In this document: in pieces, positions 23,506 through 32,767 of the stretch
Numbering within the stretch: the stretch's first letter is position 1
How the letters are laid out: each line of letters starts with the position of its first letter
NCBI GenBank assembly: GCA_016218805.1
Contig: JACRCW010000088.1
Span: 1-33,293 of the forward strand
Origin: Deltaproteobacteria bacterium
GTDB taxonomy: Bacteria > Myxococcota > JACRCW01
DNA length: 33,293 nt
Direction: 5' to 3'
The notes under the pieces: generated by a model
Database searches by the model: none
What the model was told of the DNA's origin: nothing
What the model saw: only the letters and a program-made list of their open reading frames with translations
Program-made: the position numbers and the translations under genes

Positions 23506-23911
23506 CACCCCGGAGGTGCCCGGCGTGCAACCGGCGGCCGCGCTCAACCGGTGAAACACCCCGGGTCCCGCTCAGCAGGCCGGCAGGTTGGGTCGCCGCG
23601 GTGAATGGGCCAGGTTGGGCTTGGAAGGCCGTCGCGGCCGGGGGAATCCCGCGGCCACCTTGATGCCATCGGTGCCTTCCGGACCGGGTATCGCTGGCGG
23701 ATTGGGCCAAGCGGCGCGATGGGTCCTGGACCTGTGCGGGGGTGTGCGCCCCGCATCCGTAATGTCCACATTACGGTCCACCCTCAGGGACAAGCCCCCC
23801 CCGGCGCTTTCACCGCGAACCTCCGCGCGGCATCTCGCGACGGGGGTGGATGGGTCAGGTGCGGTTGGGACCCGGCGGCGCGGGGGCTGCGCCCGCCACA
23901 TGGATGCTGTT
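23506..23911. other. Intergenic region with no supported gene
   Basis: About 400 bp separate the Ala-rich gene from the lipase gene, both on the minus strand. Short ORFs here are Arg/Pro-rich without ribosome-binding sites or recognisable motifs. The only structured signal is the AT-rich palindrome at 23757-23776. The region probably contains the promoter of the Ala-rich gene. Confidence 0.6.
23757..23776. promoter_or_regulatory. Perfect 9-bp inverted repeat, likely operator
   Basis: CCGTAATGT and ACATTACGG form a perfect inverted repeat around a 2-bp centre (CC). It is AT-rich in a very GC-rich setting, as expected for a dimeric repressor site. The half-sites GTAATGT/ACATTAC match those I recall for alphaproteobacterial Zur boxes, but the spacer is shorter, so the regulator is unknown. 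It lies about 250 bp upstream of the Ala-rich gene and beyond the 3' end of the lipase gene. Confidence 0.5.
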
Positions 23912-24883
23912 TCAACTCCCCGGCGCCCCCACGTAGGACGCCAGCGCCGGCTCCCACAGCGCGGGCAGGCTCACCGGCGGCGGGTTGCGCACCTCCTCCG
24001 CCCACACCGCCCCGCGCAGCGCGTACAGGGGGTCCACGTGGGACGACACCACGCTCCAGCAGTTTGCGCCGGACAGCCGCCCGGGGTCCGTTCCGCCCGG
24101 GCGCGTGAAGGCGTCCACCACCATCTCAAACACCACCGAATCCCAGGCCAGCCCAACGTGGGAGACGTACCGCAGTGGGCACACGTCCTGGATGCGGATG
24201 TTGGCGGCGCCCTCCAGCCGCGCCGTGGCCCGCCAGAAGGACGGTTGCACCAACGTGTCCTGCGCCGAGTAAATGCTGGTGTAGGACACCTCACCCGGCG
24301 TCTCGTCTCCGTCGTTGAGCGTGCGCAGGAAGTCACTGCCCACGCGCATCTGCAGGCATGCCGGGGAGGCGCACGGCAGCGGCGCAAACAGGCTTGCCAC
24401 CACGGTTCCATGGTGCGGCGTGCCCAGCGTGACCACGTCATCCACCATGGCGCGAAGGTCCGGCCAGTACTTGAGCGCCCAGCGCGGCTCCAATCCGCCC
24501 TGGCTGTGCCCCAGGATGTCCACCTTGCGCCCCGTCATGGCGTGGATGCGCCGCACCGCGTGCACCACAAACTCCGCCGCCACCTGGATGTCCCCCAGCG
24601 CCCGCCTCGGCAGCTTCACCGTGCACGTGTCAAAACCCGCCGCCGGCAGCGCACCCAGGTAGTTCCACCCCCAGTTCTCGTCGGGAGTCACGCCCGTGCC
24701 GTGCACCAGCAGCACCGGTTCATGCTCCGGGTGCGCAAAGCCCTCCGGGCAGCGCAGCGCCGTCTCGCGCTCCAGCGGGTCGGTCCGCAGCGGTGGGTCG
24801 GACTGGGCCAGCAGCGGCGGCGTCCACAGCAACAGCACCGCCACCCAAGTCCCCGGGTGGCTACCTCTGCGTCGGCTGTCCAT
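23912..24883 (-). CDS. Exported alpha/beta-hydrolase lipase resembling Candida antarctica lipase B
   Basis: The protein has 323 residues. A signal peptide (WVAVLLLWTPPLLAQ) precedes the mature enzyme. The oxyanion segment is VLLVHGTGVTPDENW and the nucleophile elbow is GHSQGG (S127). The acid is D209 in YSAQDTLVQP and the base H242 in VSHVGLAWD. The order and surrounding words follow CalB: TWSQGG with S105, YSATDEIVQP with D187, IDHAG with H224. The serine-aspartate distance is 82 residues in both. Cysteines before the histidine (DVC) and in GANCW fall where CalB has a disulfide. It should hydrolyse esters or lipids outside the cytoplasm. The ATG at 24883 has AAGGGG nine bases upstream; a GTG at 24901 is the alternative. 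Confidence 0.88.
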   Translation of the reverse strand: MDSRRRGSHPGTWVAVLLLWTPPLLAQSDPPLRTDPLERETALRCPEGFAHPEHEPVLLVHGTGVTPDENWGWNYLGALPAAGFDTCTVKLPRRALGDIQVAAEFVVHAVRRIHAMTGRKVDILGHSQGGLEPRWALKYWPDLRAMVDDVVTLGTPHHGTVVASLFAPLPCASPACLQMRVGSDFLRTLNDGDETPGEVSYTSIYSAQDTLVQPSFWRATARLEGAANIRIQDVCPLRYVSHVGLAWDSVVFEMVVDAFTRPGGTDPGRLSGANCWSVVSSHVDPLYALRGAVWAEEVRNPPPVSLPALWEPALASYVGAPGS

Positions 24884-24952
24884 GCGGTGAAACCCCTTCA
24901 CGCCCGCGCCAACTGTGGCCCATCCCCGCCGGCCCGTCCACAGCCCGCGCCG

Positions 24953-26908
24953 TCACCGCGCGTTCGCACCCCGGCACGTCTGCAGGTGCAGCCGCGCCGC
25001 CTCGTAGCCCGGCTGCAGCGCCAGGGTGCGCTCAAACACCGGCGCCGCCTCATCACACCGGCCCAGCGTCATCAGCGCGTGGCCCAGGTTGAAGGTGGCC
25101 TGCACGTGCCGGGGCTGCGCCGCCAGGAACCGCCGGTACACCGCCACAGCGTCCTCCAGCTTCCCTGTCATCTGCAGCGCAAAGCCGCGGAGGAAGCCCG
25201 CGTCCGCGTAGCCGGGCGCCACCTGCTCCAGCCGCTCCAGGAACACCAGGGACCCGGCGTAGTCCCCCGCCACCTGCAACTCGCGCGCGGCGCGGTGCTG
25301 ATAGGTCGCGTTGCGGCCGTCCAACTCCGCCGCGCGGCGCGCTTCGGCCGCTGCTTCACGCGTGCGCCCCAGCTCCGAGAGGGTCACCGCGTACCAGTAA
25401 CGCGTCTGCGCCCCGCCCGGGTCACGCCCCACCGCCGTGCGCAACAGCGCCAGCCCCTCCTCCACCTCCCCCTGCGCCACGCGCGCGCGGCCCAGGTTCA
25501 CCTCCACCAGGATGTACCCCGGCGCCATCTCCAGCGCCTTTTCCAGCAGCGCGCGCCGCTCTGCCAGGTCCGCCGTGGCCATGCCCAGGTTCAGGTGCGC
25601 CAGCGGGCCGCCGCCGTGCAGCACGCTGTACCGCCACAGTGACGCCTCGGAGCGCCACGTTGTGTTCAAGTACACCGAGCACCCCGCCCACCACACCAAC
25701 GCCGCCGCCGCCACCGCGCCCGCGCGCCGGCCGCTGCGCACCCGCGCCAGGCCCAGCCCCAACAGCAGGAACAGGAACGGGCTGGATGGATAGGGCCGGT
25801 AATCCACCGCCAGGTGGTGCAGCGGCAGCACGCCGGAGGTGGGGAACATGGGGATCCAGTAGGCCAGCACCAGGAACGCCACCGGCGGGGCGCGCCGGGA
25901 CAGCGCCACCGCCAGGCCAATGCTCCCCAGGATGAACAGCCCGCCGGCCAGCACGCCCGGCTCCAGCAGGCTCGTCGCCGGCGGCACCTGCGGGTCCTGC
26001 CGGATGGGGAGGGGCCAGGCGAAGTTCGGCAGGTAGTGGAACAGGTGCAGCCGCGCCTGGGTGAACGCGTAGCTCCACCGCTCTCCCCTGCCGGCCATGA
26101 CGGTGGAGAAGTCAGAAAATCCCAGCACGTACTTCTCAAACGCGAAGAACGCCCCCACCACCCCCGCCGACGGGAGCGCCCAGGCCCACGTGCGCGGGCG
26201 GAGCCAGCCGCCGCCCCCCAGCGTGGCTTCAAAGACCACAATGAGCGCCGGCGCCACCACGCCGTCCGTCTTGGAGAGCAGCGCCAGCGCCAGCAACCCC
26301 AACGCCGCCGCCCAACGCCCCGCCGTGGTCCCCATGCGCCGCATGCGCACGTGCGCCAGCAGGCACGCCCCCAGAAACACCTGCATCAGCGCCTGGTCAC
26401 GCGCGCAGATGTAATTCACCAGGATTCCTGACACCGGGTGCACCGCAAAGGCCAGCGCCGCGCCCAGCGCCACCACCCGCGGGTGCGCGGGCGTGAAGCG
26501 CCCGCACCAGAACAGCAACAGCTCCAGCAGCAGCAGGTAGACCACGTACGCCGCCACCCCGTGCAGCAGCATGTTGCCCAGGTGGTAGCCGGGCAGGCTG
26601 TCCCCGGCGATGGCGTAGTTCACCGACAGACTCAGCGGCAGCAGCGGGCGGTAGGCCGCGATTCGCTCCAGCGTGGACATGGTCCGCGGGTCCGTGAAGT
26701 GCACCCACGGCCGGCTGAACTGCTGAATCCCCGGGTTGTCCTTCACCCGGTAGAAGTCATCCAGGTGGAAGCCGTTCCACAGCGTGTTGGCAAACACCGC
26801 CCCCACCACCAGCGCCAACAACCCCGCCGCCACGTGCGCCGGGCGGTGCTCCCACCACCACCGCGCCCGGCTCAGCACCGCTTTCTCGTCGGGCGCAACG
26901 CTCGCCAT
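24953..26908 (-). CDS. TMTC/PMT-like GT-C membrane glycosyltransferase candidate with TPR domain
   Basis: The protein has 651 residues. About ten to twelve membrane segments cover residues 25-430, and the rest is at least six TPR units (YILVEVNLGRARVAQGEVEE, ADAGFLRGFALQMTGKLEDA, VQATFNLGHALMTLGRCDEA). The first loop holds NGFHLDDFYRVKDNPGI, matching the acidic D-D motif of the GT-C fold, and HLGNMLLHGVAAY and LLSKTDG follow as in TMTC proteins. Animal TMTC proteins O-mannosylate cadherins; bacterial relatives are largely uncharacterised. By analogy it would use a polyprenyl-phosphate sugar and act at the periplasmic face. The activity is inferred. The ATG at 26908 is well placed before the first membrane segment. 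It is divergent from the decaheme cytochrome across 254 bp. Confidence 0.78.
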   Translation of the reverse strand: MASVAPDEKAVLSRARWWWEHRPAHVAAGLLALVVGAVFANTLWNGFHLDDFYRVKDNPGIQQFSRPWVHFTDPRTMSTLERIAAYRPLLPLSLSVNYAIAGDSLPGYHLGNMLLHGVAAYVVYLLLLELLLFWCGRFTPAHPRVVALGAALAFAVHPVSGILVNYICARDQALMQVFLGACLLAHVRMRRMGTTAGRWAAALGLLALALLSKTDGVVAPALIVVFEATLGGGGWLRPRTWAWALPSAGVVGAFFAFEKYVLGFSDFSTVMAGRGERWSYAFTQARLHLFHYLPNFAWPLPIRQDPQVPPATSLLEPGVLAGGLFILGSIGLAVALSRRAPPVAFLVLAYWIPMFPTSGVLPLHHLAVDYRPYPSSPFLFLLLGLGLARVRSGRRAGAVAAAALVWWAGCSVYLNTTWRSEASLWRYSVLHGGGPLAHLNLGMATADLAERRALLEKALEMAPGYILVEVNLGRARVAQGEVEEGLALLRTAVGRDPGGAQTRYWYAVTLSELGRTREAAAEARRAAELDGRNATYQHRAARELQVAGDYAGSLVFLERLEQVAPGYADAGFLRGFALQMTGKLEDAVAVYRRFLAAQPRHVQATFNLGHALMTLGRCDEAAPVFERTLALQPGYEAARLHLQTCRGANAR

Positions 26909-27162
26909 GCCTCTTCACCCGGGTACCGCGCCAGCGCGGCAGCGGCGCGGCACGGATACCGGGCCGCTCGTCTGCGCTGCAACGGACCCGCCCTGTCTGC
27001 AGGCCCCACCCCGTGCACCGCGCTCGTCGCCGGGAACGCGCAATCCGTTCGGCGGGCGGGGCCAGGACTTTCCGTCGCTGGGAGTGTTGAGGGCAACCTG
27101 AAGGGCGTGTTAGCGCGGCCACGGATGGGGCGCGGGAATGTCGCTCCGCCCGTGGAGGCAAC

Positions 27163-30100
27163 GTGTCGACGAAGCACTGGACGATGAAGCGGTCTCACCT
27201 GGTTGCGGCGCTGGCGTTGGCTGTGGGGTCGCTGGCGGGTTGCGGCGGTCCTCCGGGCCGTGACGGTGACCCGGGCCAAGCAGGACCCAGCGGAGAGGTG
27301 GGCCCAACCGGCGACACCGGGCCGCGCGGACCGCGCGGTGACACGGGCGATCCCGGCCCCACCGGCGCTCCCGGCCCCGCGGGCAGCACCGGCGCCACCG
27401 GGGACACCGGCGCCACCGGAGACACCGGCCCCAGCGGCCCCACCGGGGACACCGGCCCCCAGGGCCCAACGGGCCCCACCGGGGACACCGGCCCCCAAGG
27501 CCCGCGCGGCAACACCGGCCCCCAGGGCCCCGCCGGCCCCCAGGGCCCCGCCGGCAGCACCGGCCCGCTGGACACCGAGCTCGGCCCCTACGAAGACCTG
27601 CCCGGCGTCGCCGTCACCATCACCACCATCACCGGCGCCACCCGGTCAGACGGCAACTTCCAGGCGGGGGACACGCTGGCGGTCACCTTCTCCATTGCCA
27701 CGCAGGACGGCGCCGCCATCCCGCTGAGCGAGGTTGACAGCGCCGCCATCTGGGTGGCCGGGCCAACCAACCACTACCAGCGCGTCATCCCCTCGGCGCG
27801 TGATGCGTTCTCCCTCAGCGACGTGAAAACGCTGGCCGCCAGCAACGGCAACGGCACCTACACGTACACGTTTGCCGCCCCGCTGCCGGCCACCTACGGC
27901 TCACCGCTGTTTGACACCACCAAGTTCACCCAGGGCGAACTCACCGGCCAGACCCTGGAAGCGGGGACCTACAGCGTGTCGCTGCGCCTGTACAAGAACT
28001 ACTCGGTGGAGGGGACCACCTACCGCGACGTGGGCTACGACGTGGGGTACTTCCTCCTTGGCGCGGCCACGGTCCTGGACCCGCGCGCGGTGGTGACGGA
28101 CAACAACTGCAACCAGTGCCACGTGCGGGTGCAGGCCCACGGCGGCAGCTACCGCAGCGTGAATCTGTGCGTCACCTGCCACACCGCCGGCGCGGAAGAC
28201 CGCAACAGCACGGACACCGGTGACGCCACCCCGCAGACCATTGAGTTTGGCGTGATGATCCACAAGATCCACAACGGCGAGCACCTGCCCTCCGTCAACG
28301 GCATCACCGTCGACGCCACGGGCAACCTGGTCTACGGCACCGGTACGCCGTACGCCGTGGGCGGCAACGTTGCCACGGACTACTCCAACGTGGCCTTCCC
28401 CGTCTGGCCCAACCTCAACATCGCCATGCCCAGGGACCAGGGCTATTCCGCCCTCACCCCCGCCGCCAAGGCCGCCGAAGACCGCGTGCGCACCGGCGTC
28501 ACCGCCTGCGCCAAGTGCCACGGTGACCCTGACGGCGCCACCGGGCCCATGCCCGCCCCGGCCCAGGGTGACAACGCCTACACCGCCGCCTCCCGCCGCG
28601 CGTGCGGCTCCTGCCATGACGACGTCAACTGGGACCGCACCTACCGCGCCAACGGCCTGTCCATGGGCGCGCAGAGCGGTGAGACCTCCTGCCTGATGTG
28701 CCACAGCGACTCCCTCTACGGCTCCGTGCAGACCGTGCACCGCCACCCGCTGGAGGACCCGGCCATCAACAAGGGCGCCAGGTTCAACCTCACCGCCGTC
28801 ACCGGCGGGACGGGCGGCGGCGGCAACTTCCAGGCGGGGGATCCCGTGCTGCTCGCCTTCACCATCCAGGATGACGCCGGCGCTGACCTGCCCATCGGCG
28901 CCATGGACGCCGCCAGCGCGCTGATTGTCGGTCCCACCACCAACTACAACGCCGTGCTGCCCTATCCCTCCGCCAACGGGCTGGCCATCAACCCGTTTGA
29001 TTTCAGCGGGCGGCTGGTCTCCAGCTCCACCAACGGCAAGGGCGCCATGAGCAAGGTGCTGCCCGCCTCCATCACCGCATCCGAACCCCTGGAGGTCCGC
29101 TTCTCCTCCTCCACCGCCTTTGACGTCACCGGCCGGCTCTCCGGCGCGCTGGGCAGCGGCACCCTGGCCACCGCCGCCAGCACCAACCCGGCGGGATCCT
29201 CCGTCTCCGCGCTGGCGCTGTCCGCCGCCACCGCCGCCGGCACCTGGTCCATTGAGTTCACCAGCGCCACGGCGTTCACCGTCAAGAACCCGTCCGGCAC
29301 CGCGGTGGGTGCCGGGGGAACCCTGCCCGCCGCCACCGCGGCGTCCACGCGGTTTGCCAATGCCGCCATATCCTTCAATCTCAGCGTTGGCACCACCGCG
29401 TTTGCCACCGGCAACACCGTGTTTGTCACCGTGTTCAAGGGCGGCGCCGCCAACGCGGTGGTGTTTGGCATCATCCACGGCCGCACGGCGTTTGCTGCCA
29501 ATGACCGCTTCTACCAGGAGGTGGTGGCGCCGGCCGCCAGCTACACCGTCAACCTCCCCATGGACCTGGCCTTGGAACTGCTGGGCCGCGGTGACGGCAC
29601 CGTGGGCCAGCAACTCACCGCCGCCAACCTCCCCGTCTACTGGGGCCGCCAGCTGGTTTGGGAGCGCACCGCCCTCACCGGCACCGCCACCGCCCTCACC
29701 GCCCCAAGCGCGTTCCTGGACCGCTACATGGACGTGGCCGCCGTGGATGCCGGGCTTGCCAGTGGGGACTTTGTCGTTGTGGACAACGGCGGCACCGGCA
29801 CGGAAGAGTACGTGCAGGTTGGCCTGGTGGAGAACACCGCCAGCCTCAAGCGCGTGTGGTTCCGCACACCGCTGCGCTACGCGCACGCCGTCGGCACGGC
29901 GTTCCAGGAGGCCACCTTCACGCTGCGCCTGGAAGGCACGGATTACACGTTGGATGACACCAACGGACGCATCACTTCCGCCGGCACCGGCTTTGGCAGC
30001 GGCAACCCGGTGATCATGAGCTACCGCACCCATGGCCGGTTCGGCTGGCGCCGCCACGGTGGAGACACCGTGCAGGCGGTCTACGCGGCGCCGCCCAATG

Positions 30101-30849
30101 ACTCCCCGGACCTGGGCGAATCCGCCGGCGAATGGGCGGGCAGGTCCTACGTGGACGGGACGTACACGGTGGGCCTGTGGGCCGCGCCGAATATCGACGT
30201 GGCCCTGTTTGGCGAGCTGCAGACCTACCGCGGCACCTCCGAACCGGCCACGCGGGACGTCCTGTACGGCGGCGCCACCACCGTGGCCCCGTACGGCTTC
30301 ATCTCGGGCGCGGGGAATACCTGCTATTCCTGCCACAATGACCTGTATTTCCACGGCGGCGGCCGCCACGGATTCAACACCTGCATCCTGTGCCACGGCA
30401 TTGCCGGCGGCGAGGACTGGGCGCGCTACAGCCCCAATACGGCCTATACCGTGGGCGCCACGCCCGGCGTGACCATTGATTTCCGCACCATGCTGCACAA
30501 GATCCACAAGGGTAAGGAACTGGCCAACGCGGCAACCTACCAGGTCAACGGCTTCTCCAGCGCAGCCAGCTACGCTGAGGTGGTGTTCCCCGCCTGGCCC
30601 GACGGCACCAAGAACTGCACCACCTGCCATGGCACCAGCACCGCCTGGGAGTACCCCAGCGCGCCCGCGCACCCGGACCAGACCACGGACCCCACGCCGG
30701 CCAGGTTTGTGTGCGGCGCGTGCCATGACTCCACCGCGGCGCAGGCGCACATTGACAGCAACACCAGCCCCGCCGGCCAGGAGTCCTGCGCCGTCTGCCA
30801 CGGCCAGGGCCGCGACAAGAACGTGAAGCTGGCCCACAAGGTCCGCTGA
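27163..30849 (+). CDS. OmcA/MtrC-family decaheme c-type cytochrome lipoprotein with collagen-like stalk
   Basis: The protein has 1228 residues. A lipoprotein signal ends in the lipobox LAGC (C27). Residues 29-136 are 36 uninterrupted Gly-X-Y triplets. A beta-rich domain (about 145-305) leads to hemes 1-5, with C-x-x-C-H starting at 316, 336, 449, 481 and 510. A 540-residue insertion follows, then hemes 6-10 at 1054, 1074, 1152, 1184 and 1209. [12 protein letters not shown] and [12 protein letters not shown] are the axial-histidine words typical of OmcA/MtrC. The family carries electrons across the cell surface to metals or other outside acceptors. The usual length is about 650-750 residues, so this one is unusually large. 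The GTG at 27163 has GGAGG four bases upstream; the ATG at 27184 would give the same signal peptide. No MtrA/MtrB conduit gene is in the window. Confidence 0.95.
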   Translation: MSTKHWTMKRSHLVAALALAVGSLAGCGGPPGRDGDPGQAGPSGEVGPTGDTGPRGPRGDTGDPGPTGAPGPAGSTGATGDTGATGDTGPSGPTGDTGPQGPTGPTGDTGPQGPRGNTGPQGPAGPQGPAGSTGPLDTELGPYEDLPGVAVTITTITGATRSDGNFQAGDTLAVTFSIATQDGAAIPLSEVDSAAIWVAGPTNHYQRVIPSARDAFSLSDVKTLAASNGNGTYTYTFAAPLPATYGSPLFDTTKFTQGELTGQTLEAGTYSVSLRLYKNYSVEGTTYRDVGYDVGYFLLGAATVLDPRAVVTDNNCNQCHVRVQAHGGSYRSVNLCVTCHTAGAEDRNSTDTGDATPQTIEFGVMIHKIHNGEHLPSVNGITVDATGNLVYGTGTPYAVGGNVATDYSNVAFPVWPNLNIAMPRDQGYSALTPAAKAAEDRVRTGVTACAKCHGDPDGATGPMPAPAQGDNAYTAASRRACGSCHDDVNWDRTYRANGLSMGAQSGETSCLMCHSDSLYGSVQTVHRHPLEDPAINKGARFNLTAVTGGTGGGGNFQAGDPVLLAFTIQDDAGADLPIGAMDAASALIVGPTTNYNAVLPYPSANGLAINPFDFSGRLVSSSTNGKGAMSKVLPASITASEPLEVRFSSSTAFDVTGRLSGALGSGTLATAASTNPAGSSVSALALSAATAAGTWSIEFTSATAFTVKNPSGTAVGAGGTLPAATAASTRFANAAISFNLSVGTTAFATGNTVFVTVFKGGAANAVVFGIIHGRTAFAANDRFYQEVVAPAASYTVNLPMDLALELLGRGDGTVGQQLTAANLPVYWGRQLVWERTALTGTATALTAPSAFLDRYMDVAAVDAGLASGDFVVVDNGGTGTEEYVQVGLVENTASLKRVWFRTPLRYAHAVGTAFQEATFTLRLEGTDYTLDDTNGRITSAGTGFGSGNPVIMSYRTHGRFGWRRHGGDTVQAVYAAPPNDSPDLGESAGEWAGRSYVDGTYTVGLWAAPNIDVALFGELQTYRGTSEPATRDVLYGGATTVAPYGFISGAGNTCYSCHNDLYFHGGGRHGFNTCILCHGIAGGEDWARYSPNTAYTVGATPGVTIDFRTMLHKIHKGKELANAATYQVNGFSSAASYAEVVFPAWPDGTKNCTTCHGTSTAWEYPSAPAHPDQTTDPTPARFVCGACHDSTAAQAHIDSNTSPAGQESCAVCHGQGRDKNVKLAHKVR
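27247..27570 (+). repeat. Collagen-like Gly-X-Y coding repeat (36 triplets)
   Basis: Nine-base units coding Gly-X-Y run without a break. Common triplets are GDT, GPT, GPQ and GAT; 16 of 36 have threonine in the third place. Near-identical DNA blocks (such as GGGGACACCGGCCCC) recur, so slippage variation is likely. The tract starts two residues after the lipidated cysteine. Confidence 0.93.
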
Positions 30850-30859
30850 GCGCGCGCGT

Positions 30860-30893
30860 GGCCCGGCGGGGGCACCTTCACCGCCGCCGGGCC
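30860..30893 (+). terminator. Putative intrinsic terminator after the decaheme gene
   Basis: GGCCCGGCGG and CCGCCGGGCC form a perfect 10-bp stem around a 14-nt loop, ten bases past the stop codon. The following GCTGTCTTCCCC is only moderately T-rich, as is usual in high-GC genomes. Confidence 0.55.
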
Positions 30894-31390
30894 GCTGTCT
30901 TCCCCGTCAATCTGTGCTGCCCGCGCGCGTCACGGCACCGCCAGCTTCTCCGCCGCGGCCCCGGCCCTGCCGCGCAGTGGGCGTCATCTTCTCCAAGCGC
31001 CCGGCCGACCGCCCCCAACGTCCATGATGTCATAGCCACCACGCGGGAGCCCCTCTCCCGCGTGCACCACAACCCCTGGCCGACCCCGCTCAGCAGCGGT
31101 CGGTGCTCTCCACGCCCATGTCACACGCACGGGTTGTGGTTCACTTGAGGTCGTCGCGATCAACTCCCTCAGATGGACTTTTGCCTCCTTTCCATGCCGG
31201 GCACACTCGTGGCAACGAACTCGGCCATTCCGCCCTAATCACGGAGTTGCCGAGGACCCATGCGACGGTTCGCAATGTCTTGTCGACGCGCGGCAGGACG
31301 ATGCGTGGTTTGGCCGCGCTCGGCGGCGCCCCGGGCACCCCCACGGGCGCAATCGCCCACGGGGTGGGACGCTTCACCAGGACGGGCCGT
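30894..31390. other. Intergenic region with no supported gene
   Basis: About 500 bp lie between the convergent decaheme and lipoprotein genes. No ORF here has a ribosome-binding site, conserved motif or sensible composition. One hairpin (31040-31064) and a weaker one, CCGACC with GGTCGG near 31080-31102, are present. Base composition drops in GC toward the right. Confidence 0.6.
31040..31064. terminator. Hairpin between convergent genes, possible bidirectional terminator
   Basis: CACGCGGGA and TCCCGCGTG form a perfect 9-bp stem with loop GCCCCTC. It lies between convergent genes but has no T tract on either side, so the terminator role is inference. Confidence 0.35.
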
Positions 31391-32767
31391 CTATGGCTGT
31401 AGGGCCGTCTGGCTGAACGTCCACCACCGGATTTCTCCTCGAAGGACCGCGAAGAGGCGGACATTGTCCATGGCCATGAGGCGCGGGTCACGGGGCACCT
31501 GGCTTTCCGGGATTGGAATCTCGCGCACGGTTGCTTGGTCCACGTTCACCCAAAACACTCTCCGGTCGGCACGGCGGACAACAAGATGGTCCAATGAGGC
31601 AAAGAGCGTGAGATGGGTGCCCACACCCGCGGCGGTGCCCGCAGACTCGGGCAGCTTGATGCGGCGCTCCTCCGACCAGCCGGCCTCGGCAAGTCGGAGC
31701 ACGAGGAGGGCCCGACCCGCGACGACGATGCGAGAGCGTGAAAAGACAATGTCCGAAGGAGTGTCTGGCAACCTGATGGACTGCGCGACCCGAAACGCCC
31801 CGGATTCACGCCGATAGACGTCCAAGTGATAGGCACCGCCGTGATGCTCTGTGGTCAGCACCAGCGTCGAGCCATCCGGTGAAAGCGAGAGCCCCCACCA
31901 AAGATCGCTCGCGGTTGGGGCAAAGGGAAGCTGCGTCCCGTGCCAGCGACCTGCCTCCTTTTGAAACTGGAGAAGAGCAGAACTGGCCTCGTCGAGCGGC
32001 TCGTTCCTGATGTCCGACCCCGGATTGGCGAGGGTGAACAGTTGGCCACCACGAAGGATGACCGGTTTCCCGTATCCGGACTCGAAACCGCGGGCTCCGC
32101 TCTCGCGCCACGGCGGAATCACCTCCACACGTGACCAGCGTCCCTCCGCCTCCTCAAGGACGAGAAGCGAGCAATTCCAGTGCTCGCCGAGCCGCCCCAC
32201 CGCCAGGCGCGTACCACCCGCGGATGCGTCGAGCGCCAACTCCGGCGCATAGTCGACGTCACCATCCTGGTCCGTATGCACTGGAATGCGGGTGGTCCAG
32301 TGGATGGCTCCCGCCCCGAGAACGCCCGCCCACACGTACGGCGTCCGCGATTCGCCCTGGTGCCCTCCAACGAGGATCCGAATTCCTTCAACGGCAATGG
32401 ACGTAATCTCGAAGCCCGGCGGACCGTTGGCGCGGCCTGGTTCTCCCAACACAATGGGCGGCTCCGCCTGTGTGCTCGGGGACCCCTGCCCGGGCTGCGG
32501 CGCGGGTCCGGCGCTGGGGGCGGGATTGCTCGGATGGTCGGACATGGGTCCCTTTGGCAGCTGGGCAGGTTGCGGATTGCCGGGGCACGCCGCGAGCAAC
32601 AGCGCAGGGAGTGTGACCACCCGCAGGAGCCTCGCGAGTTCGTTCGTCGCTGTTGATGATACCGCTCCGGTGTCGTCACGCTCGCGGGAATGTGAGAACC
32701 GCAACACAAACGTATTGGAATGCTGTAGGGGGTGAGCAGGTGCCCTTCGGAACGCACCATCCGGCAT
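31391..32767 (-). CDS. Predicted lipoprotein with beta-propeller-like repeats, unknown function
   Basis: The protein has 458 residues from the ATG at 32767, which has GAGG eight bases upstream. A hydrophobic stretch with a lipobox (VVTLPALLLAAC) begins about 50 residues in, followed by a Pro/Ser/Gln-rich linker. The rest has repeated four-stranded-blade-like units (LALDASAGGTRLAVGRLGE, LSLSPDGSTLVLTT, DTPSDIVFSRSRIVVAG), as in WD40 or YVTN propellers. The long stretch before the signal peptide is odd; the true start may be a GTG or other codon closer to the lipobox. Base composition is visibly less GC-rich than the neighbouring genes, hinting at different ancestry. The job is unknown; it may bind ligands or partners in the periplasm or at the outer membrane. 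Confidence 0.7.
   Translation of the reverse strand: MPDGAFRRAPAHPLQHSNTFVLRFSHSRERDDTGAVSSTATNELARLLRVVTLPALLLAACPGNPQPAQLPKGPMSDHPSNPAPSAGPAPQPGQGSPSTQAEPPIVLGEPGRANGPPGFEITSIAVEGIRILVGGHQGESRTPYVWAGVLGAGAIHWTTRIPVHTDQDGDVDYAPELALDASAGGTRLAVGRLGEHWNCSLLVLEEAEGRWSRVEVIPPWRESGARGFESGYGKPVILRGGQLFTLANPGSDIRNEPLDEASSALLQFQKEAGRWHGTQLPFAPTASDLWWGLSLSPDGSTLVLTTEHHGGAYHLDVYRRESGAFRVAQSIRLPDTPSDIVFSRSRIVVAGRALLVLRLAEAGWSEERRIKLPESAGTAAGVGTHLTLFASLDHLVVRRADRRVFWVNVDQATVREIPIPESQVPRDPRLMAMDNVRLFAVLRGEIRWWTFSQTALQP

Noticed and set aside
23588..25642. 684-codon plus-strand open frame over the lipase and TMTC-like genes
   Set aside because: No motifs and shadow-like composition; it spans two well-supported genes on the other strand.
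27195..27575. Pro/Gly-repeat minus-strand ORF opposite the collagen tract
   Set aside because: It is the reverse reading of the Gly-X-Y repeats and has no independent start signal.
27901..30837. 978-codon minus-strand open frame opposite the decaheme gene
   Set aside because: Gly/Val/His-rich low-complexity sequence with no signal or domain; the opposite strand encodes ten heme motifs.
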